Assembly (NCBI RefSeq): GCF_004348825.1
Contig: NZ_SMJU01000019.1
Span: 1-64,000 of the forward strand
Length of the DNA: 64,000 nt
Reading direction: 5' to 3'
Source: Arundinibacter roseus
GTDB taxonomy: Bacteria > Bacteroidota > Bacteroidia > Cytophagales > Spirosomataceae
Made by a program: the position numbers and the translations under genes. Below the pieces are notes generated by a model, which had not been told where the DNA came from, did not search any database, and saw nothing but the letters and a program-made list of their open reading frames with translations. This document shows, piece after piece, positions 1-8,500 of the stretch (positions within the stretch are counted from its first letter, which is position 1; each line of letters opens with the position of its first letter).

Positions 1-118
1 GGCTCACCTCATCTAATCACCTCTTCCCATCCCGAACAGAGAAGTTAAGGTTGGTCGCAACCCCGGCCTCACCGCCGATGATACTGGTTTCATAGCCGGT
101 AAAGTAGGTAGCCGCCAT
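1..118 (+). rRNA. rrf: 5S ribosomal RNA, 3' part
   Basis: The stretch around 27-55 (ctcttcccat, cccgaacaga, gaagttaagg) is the conserved 5S loop B/helix III region. It is followed by ccgatgatactgg (about 76-88) and agtaggtagccgcc, the loop E and 3' helix regions. The 5' end lies left of the window. The 3' end at about 118 is estimated from where the terminal helix should close. It marks the end of an rRNA operon. Confidence 0.85.
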
Positions 119-131
119 ACTATTAATCCCC

Positions 132-167
132 AAGCGGGCTCAGATAATCCCCGAGCCCGCTTTTTTT
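132..167 (+). terminator. Rho-independent terminator of the rRNA operon
   Basis: A 10-bp perfect stem (aagcgggctc at 132-141 with gagcccgctt at 153-162) is followed directly by a run of T. It lies just behind the 5S 3' end. Confidence 0.85.
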
Positions 168-755
168 GTTGCTGATCGCTTCAAAGCCGGAACAGGGAAG
201 GTAAGGGGGAGCAAATCAAAAAGTTGTGGAGCAAATTAGAAAGTTGCGGAATTGATATGCTTAATCAAGATGGTTCATAACATTTGGTCTTAATCCGAAA
301 TTAAATCCACGAGGCAGTTCCGGGGAGAGTCCGGCTAAGCTTTACGCAGGCTATATTTCAACCATTTTTCTACATGATTTTACTTCCAGACCAAAATTTC
401 TTTTCCTATCAAGCCCAGATGATGAGCTGAATGTCACAACCAACATTTATTTGTCTTGACTATGCAAGCCTACTCAGATCTTAGAGCCTGCCATATCCTG
501 ACTCATCTTATAAAGGTAACAAAGTACCATCGCATGTGGTACAATAGGGAGACTTAACCAGACTACTACCAAACGTATGGGCTTATTTAAAGGAAACAAT
601 AGATAAAGAAGGTTAGGAATCGAGAGGCTGTCAGTATTATCTAAAGCCTGAGGCCCAGCTATCGGCTATTTTGGGATTAACCTTACCGAAGAAAAGCCTC
701 AAAGTTTCCTTTAAAATATTTGCCTGATCAAGATCCCCGTAGGAATGGGTTGCCA
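168..755. other. Gene-free stretch between the rRNA operon and the sugar porter gene
   Basis: Apart from the tandem repeat at 208-250, no open frame, RNA gene or convincing terminator is seen. Frames in 480-700 are broken by many stops. It could hold decayed mobile DNA, but nothing identifies it. Confidence 0.6.
208..250. repeat. Two 20-bp tandem repeat units
   Basis: Unit 1 (208-227) and unit 2 (228-247) share the pattern ggagcaaat-aaagttg with few differences, and a third copy begins with gga at 248. Short imperfect tandem repeats of this size occur at the ends of IS21-family elements. No transposase is visible, so this would be at most a remnant. Confidence 0.4.
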
Positions 756-2090
756 TTAGGCACTAATAATAACATCATCCTCAATCTTTTCAAGCGACGT
801 GCCTTTTGTTTCCGGCATCATTTTCCAAACAAATAGTAATTGTAAAATCATCATGCCGGTGAAAAAGGCAAAAGTAAGCCCGCCGCCAAAGGTTTCGGCA
901 ATAAATGGAAATATAAAGGAGATAATTGCCGCAGCAATCCAGTGGGTAAAACTCCCCAAAGCCTGACCGTATGCCCGGATGTCATTTGGGAAAATTTCGG
1001 AGATGAACACCCAGATGACTGCACCCTGAGACATGGCAAAAAATGCAATATAAACGAAGAGAAAAACAGGTACCTGTATTCCTCCTAGGCCTATGAAGAA
1101 ATAATAAGAAACCATTGCCAGGGATCCAATTAAGCCAAAAGAGCCAATTTGCATGAGATATTTCCTGCCAAATTTGTCAATTAACGTTAGGCCAACAAGT
1201 GTGGATATCAGATTTACCAGGCCAATGCCAGCAGAAGAAAGTAGGGCAGACTCCTTACCTAATCCTGCCATTTCAAATACCCGTGGTGCATAGTAAATAA
1301 TGGCATTTATGCCGGAAAGCTGATTGAACAACGCAAATAGAACGGCTAATCGAACAGGAGTTTTGTAGATAGGTTTGAATAAATCTGTAAAAGAGGTAGT
1401 TGAATCTGATTCCCGGTGACTATTAAGAATCGCCGTTACAACTGTGTTTGCTTCATCTTCATCAGTTGTACTTAAAATTGCACGTGCTTCTTCAATTTTG
1501 CCCCGTTTCAAAATCAGCCAACGTGGACTTTCAGGAATGAAGAATAGGGAGGCCATGAAAAGAATTGCGGGAAACGCTTCAACCCCGAGCATCCATCGCC
1601 ATGCATTTTCACCTATACCTTCAAGTGCGTAGTTTGAAAGGTATGAAACCAAGATTCCTAAAACAATATTGAACTGAAAAAGAGCAACCAGGCGTCCACG
1701 CCTGCTGGGTGGTGCAATTTCAGAGATATACATGGGTGCTACCACCGATGATATACCTACTCCTACTCCTCCAATAAATCGGAAAATCAGGAACAAAAAC
1801 CAATCAGATACCAGCGCTGAGCCAATAGCAGATACAAGGTAGAGCATAGCTACCAGGAAAAGACTATTTCTACGACCGTATTTATCCGCCGGTAGTCCGC
1901 CAAAAAGTGCTCCGATCACAGTTCCTATGAGCGCAATTGATACTGTTAATCCATGTTCAAATGCGTTAGAATTCCATAATGCCTGAAGAGTTTGCTCTGC
2001 GCCAGAAATTACGGCTGTATCAAAGCCAAAGAGAAAGCCACCAAGTGCAGCCGAGAGGGACCAAATAAAAATTTTGAGTGATTTATTCAT
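756..2090 (-). CDS. Sugar porter family MFS transporter (XylE/GLUT-like)
   Basis: This 444-residue inner-membrane protein has the 12-helix pattern and the signatures of the sugar porter family. These are a GxxxDxxGRR-type loop (about 64-74, ending DKYGRR), PESPRWL (186-192) at the end of the N-terminal half, a second DKFGRK loop near 305, and PETKG near the C-terminus. Members import hexoses or pentoses by proton symport or facilitated diffusion; the substrate cannot be read from sequence. It starts with ATG, and length and domain are complete. It stands alone between two long non-coding stretches, so it is probably its own transcription unit. Confidence 0.9.
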   Translation of the reverse strand: MNKSLKIFIWSLSAALGGFLFGFDTAVISGAEQTLQALWNSNAFEHGLTVSIALIGTVIGALFGGLPADKYGRRNSLFLVAMLYLVSAIGSALVSDWFLFLIFRFIGGVGVGISSVVAPMYISEIAPPSRRGRLVALFQFNIVLGILVSYLSNYALEGIGENAWRWMLGVEAFPAILFMASLFFIPESPRWLILKRGKIEEARAILSTTDEDEANTVVTAILNSHRESDSTTSFTDLFKPIYKTPVRLAVLFALFNQLSGINAIIYYAPRVFEMAGLGKESALLSSAGIGLVNLISTLVGLTLIDKFGRKYLMQIGSFGLIGSLAMVSYYFFIGLGGIQVPVFLFVYIAFFAMSQGAVIWVFISEIFPNDIRAYGQALGSFTHWIAAAIISFIFPFIAETFGGGLTFAFFTGMMILQLLFVWKMMPETKGTSLEKIEDDVIISA

Positions 2091-3107
2091 TAGTAAAAGT
2101 CAGGTTTGGGTTCAGCGCAACAGAATTTGCTTTGACGCAAAATCAAGGTAGTACATTTTTTTGGTATACATCTATTCCATTTTTTTGCAACCACAGGCAG
2201 ATACTGGCACCAATAGTGTTTAGTATTGCCTGCAAAAGAAAAGTTGAACTAATAACTGAAAAAGAAATAAAGATCTTTCTCGGTTGTTATCTCATGAATT
2301 GCCGCGCAAGTTATCTATTTCCAATGTAAAATTGGATTGAATCAATACTTTTTTCAGTGAAAAGATGCCTTATATTCTTATACAATTTTTGTTGAGTTAC
2401 ATATATTCAGTGTCCAGTTTGATTAAACTTGGCTTGTCGGAAAATAGTTAGATCTGATGCTTAACCGAGTTTGAACGATCTATCGCAGGTTAGGCATGTA
2501 TAGACCTGGGGGAACAGATAACACGTTTGGGTTAGAAATGACGTCTTTGGATGATGAATATTTTGGCTGGCAAAAGATTTTTTAATTCTTTACAAATTGA
2601 TGAGCTAATTCATTGAATTTAGGTAGATAAGGACTGTGATTTTCCTCTACATTTGTATGACTTTGGAGCATTAGTAAGGTCTTAACGTTGGTTTGTTTTC
2701 AATTTCAACCACCTGTAAATCAAGTTGTATTCCATATATCATATTATGGCTACTTATATAAGGGTAGAGAGTTTTAATATGTGACCCATCATTTAATAAA
2801 AGATTCATAAAATGTATGTAAACATTATTTAACTAAACATTTGAAAGTCTTGACTTAGTTACTTAATTTCACCCGAAGATGGATTTAATTCGATTTGTTG
2901 CTGGTACACAAGTACTGACGATACAGCTTTTACAGGCTACTAAGAAGCAGCGTATTGTTATCATTACTCAGAAAAAAGACCAGTAATGTAAAGTGCACGA
3001 AATTTTGATGATTCTAAACACTGCATTAATTGCTGAAAATCATAGGAAGTTATACCATAAATTGTTCAACTTGTATGGGCTCAATTTTTTACATGTAAGA
3101 AATCCTC
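2091..3107. other. About 1 kb AT-rich intergenic stretch
   Basis: No recognisable gene is seen. An 83-codon plus-strand frame at 2078-2329 overlaps the start of the sugar porter gene and reads like chance sequence. A 35-codon ATG frame (2879-2986) has more ordinary composition and is listed separately. The right end probably holds the promoter of the response regulator gene, but no clear TAnnTTTG box was found. Confidence 0.5.
2879..2986 (+). CDS. Possible 35-residue small protein
   Basis: ATG at 2879 opens 35 codons ending in TAA. The product begins MDLIRFVAGTQVL and ends in a basic tail (TKKQRIVIITQKKDQ). It has no signal peptide or domain that I recognise. Codon choice is not obviously random, but the frame is short and could be chance or a gene remnant. 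Confidence 0.2.
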   Translation: MDLIRFVAGTQVLTIQLLQATKKQRIVIITQKKDQ

Positions 3108-3488
3108 ATGAAAAAACTACTAATTATTGACGACGAACCGGCTATCAGTAAAATTTTGGAACATTTTCTGAAAAAGGAATACCTGATAACTACCAAAAGC
3201 GACGGAAACGAGGGCTTACAGTGGTTGGAAGAAGGAAATGAAGTTGACATTATAATTGCCGATCTCAATATGCCCAACCTGAATGGAATCGAATTTCTGA
3301 AAATCACTAAGGCAAGCAATCTGTACGCAGATATTCCGGTGGTGATTCTTTCGGGTTCGGATTCCAGTAATGACAGGATTCAGTGCCTGAATTTGGGGGC
3401 AGATGACTTTATGGTTAAGCCCTTCAACCCAATGGAAGTTCAGGCAAAAATTAATGCAATTCTCCGTAGAACTAAGCGTTTCTCCTGA
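3108..3488 (+). CDS. Single-domain response regulator (CheY-like receiver)
   Basis: The protein is 126 residues long, so it is a receiver domain with no output domain. It has the acidic pair D8-D9 after beta-1, phosphoacceptor D52 (IIIADLNMP), the Ser/Thr position S82 and conserved K104 (MVKPFNP), so phosphorylation is expected to work. Stand-alone receivers act by binding a partner. The next gene begins 2 nt after the stop codon and carries a receiver-like domain fused to a sugar transferase. A role in switching polysaccharide initiation is a reasonable inference. The cognate histidine kinase is not in the window. Confidence 0.9.
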   Translation: MKKLLIIDDEPAISKILEHFLKKEYLITTKSDGNEGLQWLEEGNEVDIIIADLNMPNLNGIEFLKITKASNLYADIPVVILSGSDSSNDRIQCLNLGADDFMVKPFNPMEVQAKINAILRRTKRFS

Positions 3489-3490
3489 CT

Positions 3491-4708
3491 TTGGAAAACC
3501 AAACTACTGCGCAGGGACAAACGTTGACGGAGATCAACCCCCTCGAAGAGTATTTTAATGTCCTGTGTTTAATTCGCGACATTCAGACCTGCAAGCGTTT
3601 TTATGAACGATTCGGCTCTCAGTTTTCTATCGACTATCTTGATAGTATAGAAGAAGTGCTGGAAGTACTGGAAGAGAATCCTTCGGTAGACGTGGTGGTG
3701 GCAGACGAACGTAGTGATGGTTGGATTCTGCTTGATGAAGTTCGTAAGCGAGGTACGATTGAAAATATTCCATTCATTATTCTGGTCAAAGAGCTTTCCA
3801 AAGAAGTCATCCAAAAAGCCAAAACAAAGCGAGCAGACGATGTATATTCGCTCTACGATCAGGAAGGAGATCTGTACGTCAGGATGCAGTATTTGGCCAA
3901 ACGGCAGCTTCTTAGAGCAAAAAGTGCTTCGGAAAAAATAGAAAAAATAGGCGTCGAAACTCCCTTCTGGAAGCGGGCAATGGATGTAGCGGCTACGTCA
4001 TTTGCGCTGCTGTGCCTATCGCCAATTTTGTTGTTGGTAGCTCTTTTGATTCGCTTTGATTCCCGAGGGCCAATCCTTTATAAATCTAAGCGGGTTGGAA
4101 GCGGTTATAAGATTTTTAGCCTTTATAAATTCCGAACCATGCGAACGGATGCTGATCAGCTCATTTCAAAAATGGCCTCTCAAAGTATGTACAGCCGCGC
4201 GTCGAAAGTAGAGTCGGATACCTCCGGAAGCGATTTGTGCAGCGAGTGTCAGTCGTTGGGAAAATGTCAAAAGCTACTTTTCTTTGATAATAAGGAAATC
4301 TGTGAGCTTAAGTACAAAGAAGAAAAAGAACAGGCAGCAGCCTTTATGAAGTTTCAGAATGACCCACGAATCACTCGCGTTGGGAAATTTTTGAGAAATA
4401 CGAGCCTTGATGAATTGCCTCAGTTGCTGAATATTCTCAAAGGAGATATGTCGTTGGTCGGTAACCGTCCGCTGCCATTGTATGAAGCTGAGAAATTAAC
4501 TACTGATGATAAAATTCTGCGATTTGCCGGACCGGGCGGATTGACAGGCCTTTGGCAGGTAACCAAACGTGGCAAGGGCAAGGAAGATATGTCAGAAGAA
4601 GAGCGGATTCAGCTTGATATTGAGTACGTAAAGAACTTTTCTTTTAAAATGGACATGAAAATTATTTTCATGACATTTCCGGCTCTTTTTCAATCCGAAA
4701 ACGTGTAA
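3491..4708 (+). CDS. Polyprenyl-phosphate sugar-1-phosphate transferase with N-terminal pseudo-receiver
   Basis: Residues 22-140 follow the alternating beta/alpha pattern of a receiver domain. D72 sits at the phosphoacceptor position, but the second acidic residue and the beta-5 lysine are missing, so it is probably a pseudo-receiver. A membrane helix (about 165-188) and the bacterial sugar transferase domain follow: KFRTMRTDAD (213-222), SLDELPQLLN (305-314), VGNRPLP (323-329) and GLTGLWQVTKRGK. These enzymes load the first sugar phosphate onto undecaprenyl phosphate. A lineage-specific insert at about 225-285 holds four cysteines (C250, C253, C259, C271), possibly a metal site. The start is TTG; no in-frame ATG exists that would keep the N-terminal domain. 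Confidence 0.88.
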   Translation: MENQTTAQGQTLTEINPLEEYFNVLCLIRDIQTCKRFYERFGSQFSIDYLDSIEEVLEVLEENPSVDVVVADERSDGWILLDEVRKRGTIENIPFIILVKELSKEVIQKAKTKRADDVYSLYDQEGDLYVRMQYLAKRQLLRAKSASEKIEKIGVETPFWKRAMDVAATSFALLCLSPILLLVALLIRFDSRGPILYKSKRVGSGYKIFSLYKFRTMRTDADQLISKMASQSMYSRASKVESDTSGSDLCSECQSLGKCQKLLFFDNKEICELKYKEEKEQAAAFMKFQNDPRITRVGKFLRNTSLDELPQLLNILKGDMSLVGNRPLPLYEAEKLTTDDKILRFAGPGGLTGLWQVTKRGKGKEDMSEEERIQLDIEYVKNFSFKMDMKIIFMTFPALFQSENV

Positions 4709-4736
4709 TGAACTGGTTCAGATGCTCGATTACATG

Positions 4737-5366
4737 TTAAGAAAAGCTCACTTTTTCCTTTTCCCAGGCGGATGTTTCAGCATTGTATCGTTTGAGAATT
4801 CGGGCAGGATTGCCACCAACTATACAGAGTGGAGGGACGTCTTTTGTAACCACTGATCCGGCTGCAACAATCGAATGAAATCCAACCTTGACTCCTGCCG
4901 TAATGACCACATTTGCACCGATCCAACAATCATCGTTAATGCAAATAGGGCGTGTGTACGTACCCTGATCTTTAATCGGAATCGTGGTGTTTTCGTAGGT
5001 ATGGTTCAGCCCGCTTACAACTACATGCTGCGCCATGATTACGTTGTTTCCGATCGTTACCGGACCGATAATCACATTACTTAACCCGATGAGGGTATTT
5101 TGGCCAATAGAAACATCGCCCACGCCATTATTTATCGTACTGAATTCCTCAATTGTGGAATGATCACCAATTGAAAAATGATTAAACGGCAGCACATCCA
5201 TCCTGACACGTCGCCGGATTTTAACTGATTTACCTCTCTGATGTATAAATGGATTAACAAACCATTTGACCCAAAGTCGCGGACGAGCTTCATCTTTTGG
5301 AATCAGCATCCGGTGAATCAGCTTTTTAAGCTTTGGATTTGTTTTTATGTACTCCGCCACCGACAT
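4737..5366 (-). CDS. Left-handed beta-helix acyltransferase (hexapeptide family, WcaF-like)
   Basis: This 209-residue protein has hexapeptide repeats from about residue 65 to 190 (for example VSIGQNTLIG, VTIGNNVIMA, VIITAGVKVG and IVAAGSVVTKDVPP). The GLNHTYEN segment supplies the usual catalytic histidine of the maltose/galactoside O-acetyltransferase group. It probably O-acetylates a sugar of the polysaccharide made by this locus, using acetyl-CoA in the cytoplasm. It converges with the sugar transferase gene (28 nt between them). Confidence 0.85.
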   Translation of the reverse strand: MSVAEYIKTNPKLKKLIHRMLIPKDEARPRLWVKWFVNPFIHQRGKSVKIRRRVRMDVLPFNHFSIGDHSTIEEFSTINNGVGDVSIGQNTLIGLSNVIIGPVTIGNNVIMAQHVVVSGLNHTYENTTIPIKDQGTYTRPICINDDCWIGANVVITAGVKVGFHSIVAAGSVVTKDVPPLCIVGGNPARILKRYNAETSAWEKEKVSFS

Positions 5367-5560
5367 ACGCTTAAAAGATTAGGGTGTAAAAATGATGCCA
5401 ACTTATGGATACAGGTGAAAAGTACGAACCATCAGTGACAAAAATAGATTGTATTATTTGTATACGATAAAAAAGAAAAATATTTCACGAATATACAGTG
5501 CAAATTTAGTTGCACAGAACATTTTGGTGTGATATTTGACCTACTTTCAAAAAGTGCAAA

Positions 5561-6244
5561 ATGAGTAACCGTTGTAAGAAAAATTTATGTGTCCTGGGCC
5601 TGCTCCTTTTTTGGGGTGCTCCTCTTCATGCGCAGGAAACACTTGCGGACGAGATGTCTATGCCTTTTATGGAGCGGTTGATTGGGATTGCCAAAACGAA
5701 TTATCCAACGGCCAAACGGTACCAGGAAAATGTTACGATGGCCAATCAACTCCTGAAAAAAGCACGGCTATCGTATTTTGATCTGCTTTCATTTTCGTAC
5801 CTGTTTAGTCCTACCCAAACGATTGCGGCTGTAAATCCCTCCTTTTTGAACGGGTATCAGTTTGCGATCTTTATCAATATTGGGGCCATTTTACAAAAAC
5901 CCTACGTCATTCGACAGGCCAACAGCGAATTTAAAATTGCGCAGTACGATCAGGATGCTTATTTGCTTAATCTGGAAGCGGAGGTAAAGCGACGCTACAT
6001 TCAGTATATACAGCGTCGCTCGGTTTATCGACTCAAATCTGCTGCTTTTCTGGACGTTGAAAGCATGTTGAAAGAAATTAAATATAAGTACCAAAACGGA
6101 ACGGAGACTCTCGAAAATTATAACAAAGTATTACTGATGCTTTCTGATCATACGCAGGGAAAGTTGGCGGCTGAAAGTGAAATGCTGATTGCCCAAAGCG
6201 ACCTGGAAGAATTGATTGGACAAAAACTGGCGACGATCCGATGA
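5561..6244 (+). CDS. Half-size TolC-like secreted protein of the polysaccharide locus
   Basis: A signal peptide (1-25, ending PLHAQ) precedes about 200 residues of long amphipathic helices with TolC/outer-membrane-efflux character. The segment LLKKARLSYFDLLSFSYLFSP is followed by a short beta-like stretch and then by helices such as YLLNLEAEVKRRYIQYIQ and YKYQNGTETLENYNKVLLML. Full TolC proteins have about 420-480 residues in two repeats; this has only one. Its stop overlaps the ATG of the Wzc-like gene by 4 nt (ATGA), so the two are translationally coupled. It could be the periplasmic/outer-membrane partner of the co-polymerase. The family assignment is by pattern only. Confidence 0.6.
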   Translation: MSNRCKKNLCVLGLLLFWGAPLHAQETLADEMSMPFMERLIGIAKTNYPTAKRYQENVTMANQLLKKARLSYFDLLSFSYLFSPTQTIAAVNPSFLNGYQFAIFINIGAILQKPYVIRQANSEFKIAQYDQDAYLLNLEAEVKRRYIQYIQRRSVYRLKSAAFLDVESMLKEIKYKYQNGTETLENYNKVLLMLSDHTQGKLAAESEMLIAQSDLEELIGQKLATIR

Positions 6245-8409
6245 GTGAATTGATGCGTTATGTGAAGTTGCTGTATCGGAACAAATTCGTTCTGATTCTA
6301 TTGCCATTGGTCGCAATGGTTGTTGTCTATTTTTTGGTAAAAGAAATGCCCGGTCAGTTCAAATCGCAGGTGAGAATTGCCACCGGGTTGGTCGATAAAT
6401 CCGCACAGGTACTCGACGGTAATCAGTCTGAACTGGAATCGGAGATCAATCGCCGGTTTGACACGATGATTCAGATGATGCTTTTGAAAAAAATGCTGGA
6501 TCAGGTTTCTTATGCCTTAATGCTGCACGATTTGAATGCTTTTGAAAACAAGCAACCCACAGCGGCTTTTCAGGCAAAATCCGAAATATTACAAACCATG
6601 TCGACCAAAGACCGGAGAGAGGCAATCGCAGTTTTTAAGGAAAAGTATAAAATGCGCGACGAACTCTCACAGTCAACCGAACTGGAACGAAAACTGCGCT
6701 GGTGGCTCGAACAGCTGGAATATGATGATGTTTCGCTTCAAAAGAAACTGCTCATTTACCGGAAAAATAACAGCGACTACATTACGAGTGAATTTGAAGC
6801 TCATTCGCCCATTATGTCGGCTTTTGTGCTTAATACCCTGAATAACGAATTCATTACGTATTACTCTACCAGGATTGTCGAAAATAATAACAAGGCAGTG
6901 GAGTTTTTGTACGATGTGATGATGCAGAAACAGGCTGCTCTGGCAGAATCCATGAACACGCTCAAAAATTACAAGATTCAGAATCGCGTCCTGAATCTGA
7001 ATGAGCAGGCCCGTAGCTTGTACGGGCAACTTGCAGATTTTGAGACCCGCCGCGAGGTTATTCAAAAAGATATTCAGGGCTACTCGGCCGCCATTCGATC
7101 CATCGATAAAAAGTTTAACCCAGCCGACAGGCGCTACCTCGAAAGTGCCGTAAGCGATATAAATCAGGGAATTGTTGGCCTTAAACAAAATCTGAAAGCC
7201 GCAAATGATGCCTACGTACAAAGCAATTTTGATCCGGCCATGAAGACACGTGTTGACTCCCTCAAAAGTCAGCTTGATCGGCAAATAAATGCAGGAAGTG
7301 ATACCTATGCGTATAGCCCTTTGGCCGTGAAGTCAAACCTGGTGACCCAAAAGCTAGGGATGGAAACCTCGCTTGATATTGCCGTCAATAGCGCCGGAAC
7401 CATTCAAAAAGAAATTGATCGGTTGAACCGAAAACTTGATGGATTGGTGCCTAACGAGGCCAAGGTGCAGGAATATGAAGCAAATATTGACATTGCCAGC
7501 AAGGAATATATTGAAGCTCTGCAACGCTACAACGAAAAGCGGATGGGCGCAAGCTTTCCGATGCAGTTGCAAATCATTGAAAAAGCAGTGCCCGGAACCA
7601 AGCAACCCTCCAAGAAAAAAATCCTGATTTTAGTAGCAGGTATTGCTACCTTCTCGCTCAGTCTTTTGGTGTTTTTTGTTATTTATTTTATTGATAAATC
7701 TCTATGGGATTCCACTCAGCTGGCTAACGCGACCAATTTGCCCGTTCTTGGGCATTTGAACGATGTACCCGGTGGCCTGAGTCCCGAAAAAATCTGGGAA
7801 CCTGATCCCCCCCAAGCGCCTATGAAACTGTACCACAGTTTGGTGCGGTCTATTCGATACGAGTTGTTGAGTCAGGAGGAAAGCGAGGCATCTCAGATTA
7901 TTGTAGTATCGAGCCTTGGAAATAAGGAAGGTAAAACCAGCGTAGTGCTGGGTTTGGCGTGGGCCTTTGCCAAAGTCAGCAAAAAAGTGCTGATAATTGA
8001 TGGAAATTATAACCACCCCGAACTAAGTATACTGGGGAAAGGCAAGGATTTTTCCCACCTTTCTATTCATGAACCTGCCCCTGTGAGTTCAGGAAAAGAT
8101 TCCAATTATATACATATCGTCGGAAATCGAGGTGGAGATATTTCGTTGCTGGAAACGGAAAGCGGGGAATTTTTGCAGAAAAAATTTCAATTTCTGCGCA
8201 CGCAGTACGACATTATTCTTGTAGAAGCAGATGCTATGAATGCTTTGAATAAAGCCAAAGAGTGGTTTTCCTTTGCTGATCATGTACTGATGGTATTTGA
8301 GTCCGGGCGTACAATAAAAAATGCGCATCAACCTGCAATCAGCTATCTGGAAAGTCTGGGAGATCGTTTTTCCGGATGGGTGCTGAATAAAAAATCCAAT
8401 TTCTCCTAG
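6241..8409 (+). CDS. Wzc-like polysaccharide co-polymerase with degenerate tyrosine-kinase domain
   Basis: Of 722 residues, a first membrane helix (about 14-33) and a second (about 463-485) flank a long periplasmic region of coiled coil, as in Wzz/Wzc chain-length regulators. The cytoplasmic C-terminus is a P-loop domain with Walker A GNKEGKTS (560-567). Walker A' is IIDGNYNHP (D587, but no second Asp and no Arg). The Walker B position reads ILVEAD, with E662 in place of Asp. No tyrosine cluster is present at the C-terminus, which ends NKKSNFS. Chain-length control or export is therefore likely, while autokinase activity is doubtful. It is coupled to the TolC-like gene upstream. Confidence 0.85.
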   Translation: MSELMRYVKLLYRNKFVLILLPLVAMVVVYFLVKEMPGQFKSQVRIATGLVDKSAQVLDGNQSELESEINRRFDTMIQMMLLKKMLDQVSYALMLHDLNAFENKQPTAAFQAKSEILQTMSTKDRREAIAVFKEKYKMRDELSQSTELERKLRWWLEQLEYDDVSLQKKLLIYRKNNSDYITSEFEAHSPIMSAFVLNTLNNEFITYYSTRIVENNNKAVEFLYDVMMQKQAALAESMNTLKNYKIQNRVLNLNEQARSLYGQLADFETRREVIQKDIQGYSAAIRSIDKKFNPADRRYLESAVSDINQGIVGLKQNLKAANDAYVQSNFDPAMKTRVDSLKSQLDRQINAGSDTYAYSPLAVKSNLVTQKLGMETSLDIAVNSAGTIQKEIDRLNRKLDGLVPNEAKVQEYEANIDIASKEYIEALQRYNEKRMGASFPMQLQIIEKAVPGTKQPSKKKILILVAGIATFSLSLLVFFVIYFIDKSLWDSTQLANATNLPVLGHLNDVPGGLSPEKIWEPDPPQAPMKLYHSLVRSIRYELLSQEESEASQIIVVSSLGNKEGKTSVVLGLAWAFAKVSKKVLIIDGNYNHPELSILGKGKDFSHLSIHEPAPVSSGKDSNYIHIVGNRGGDISLLETESGEFLQKKFQFLRTQYDIILVEADAMNALNKAKEWFSFADHVLMVFESGRTIKNAHQPAISYLESLGDRFSGWVLNKKSNFS

Positions 8410-8500
8410 ACCAGCATCTGTCGCTAACAAGGCGAGCCACCCGTTTTTAACAGTATACAGTAACCGTTCTCTTGCTTATAGAAATAAATCTGGTGCGCAC

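Noticed and set aside
2078-2329. 83-codon plus-strand frame after the sugar porter gene
   Set aside because: It overlaps the start of the sugar porter gene and its composition (many F, S, C, no domain) looks like translated non-coding DNA.
6673-7284. 203-codon minus-strand frame inside the Wzc-like gene
   Set aside because: Shadow of the coiled-coil coding sequence; no independent evidence of coding.
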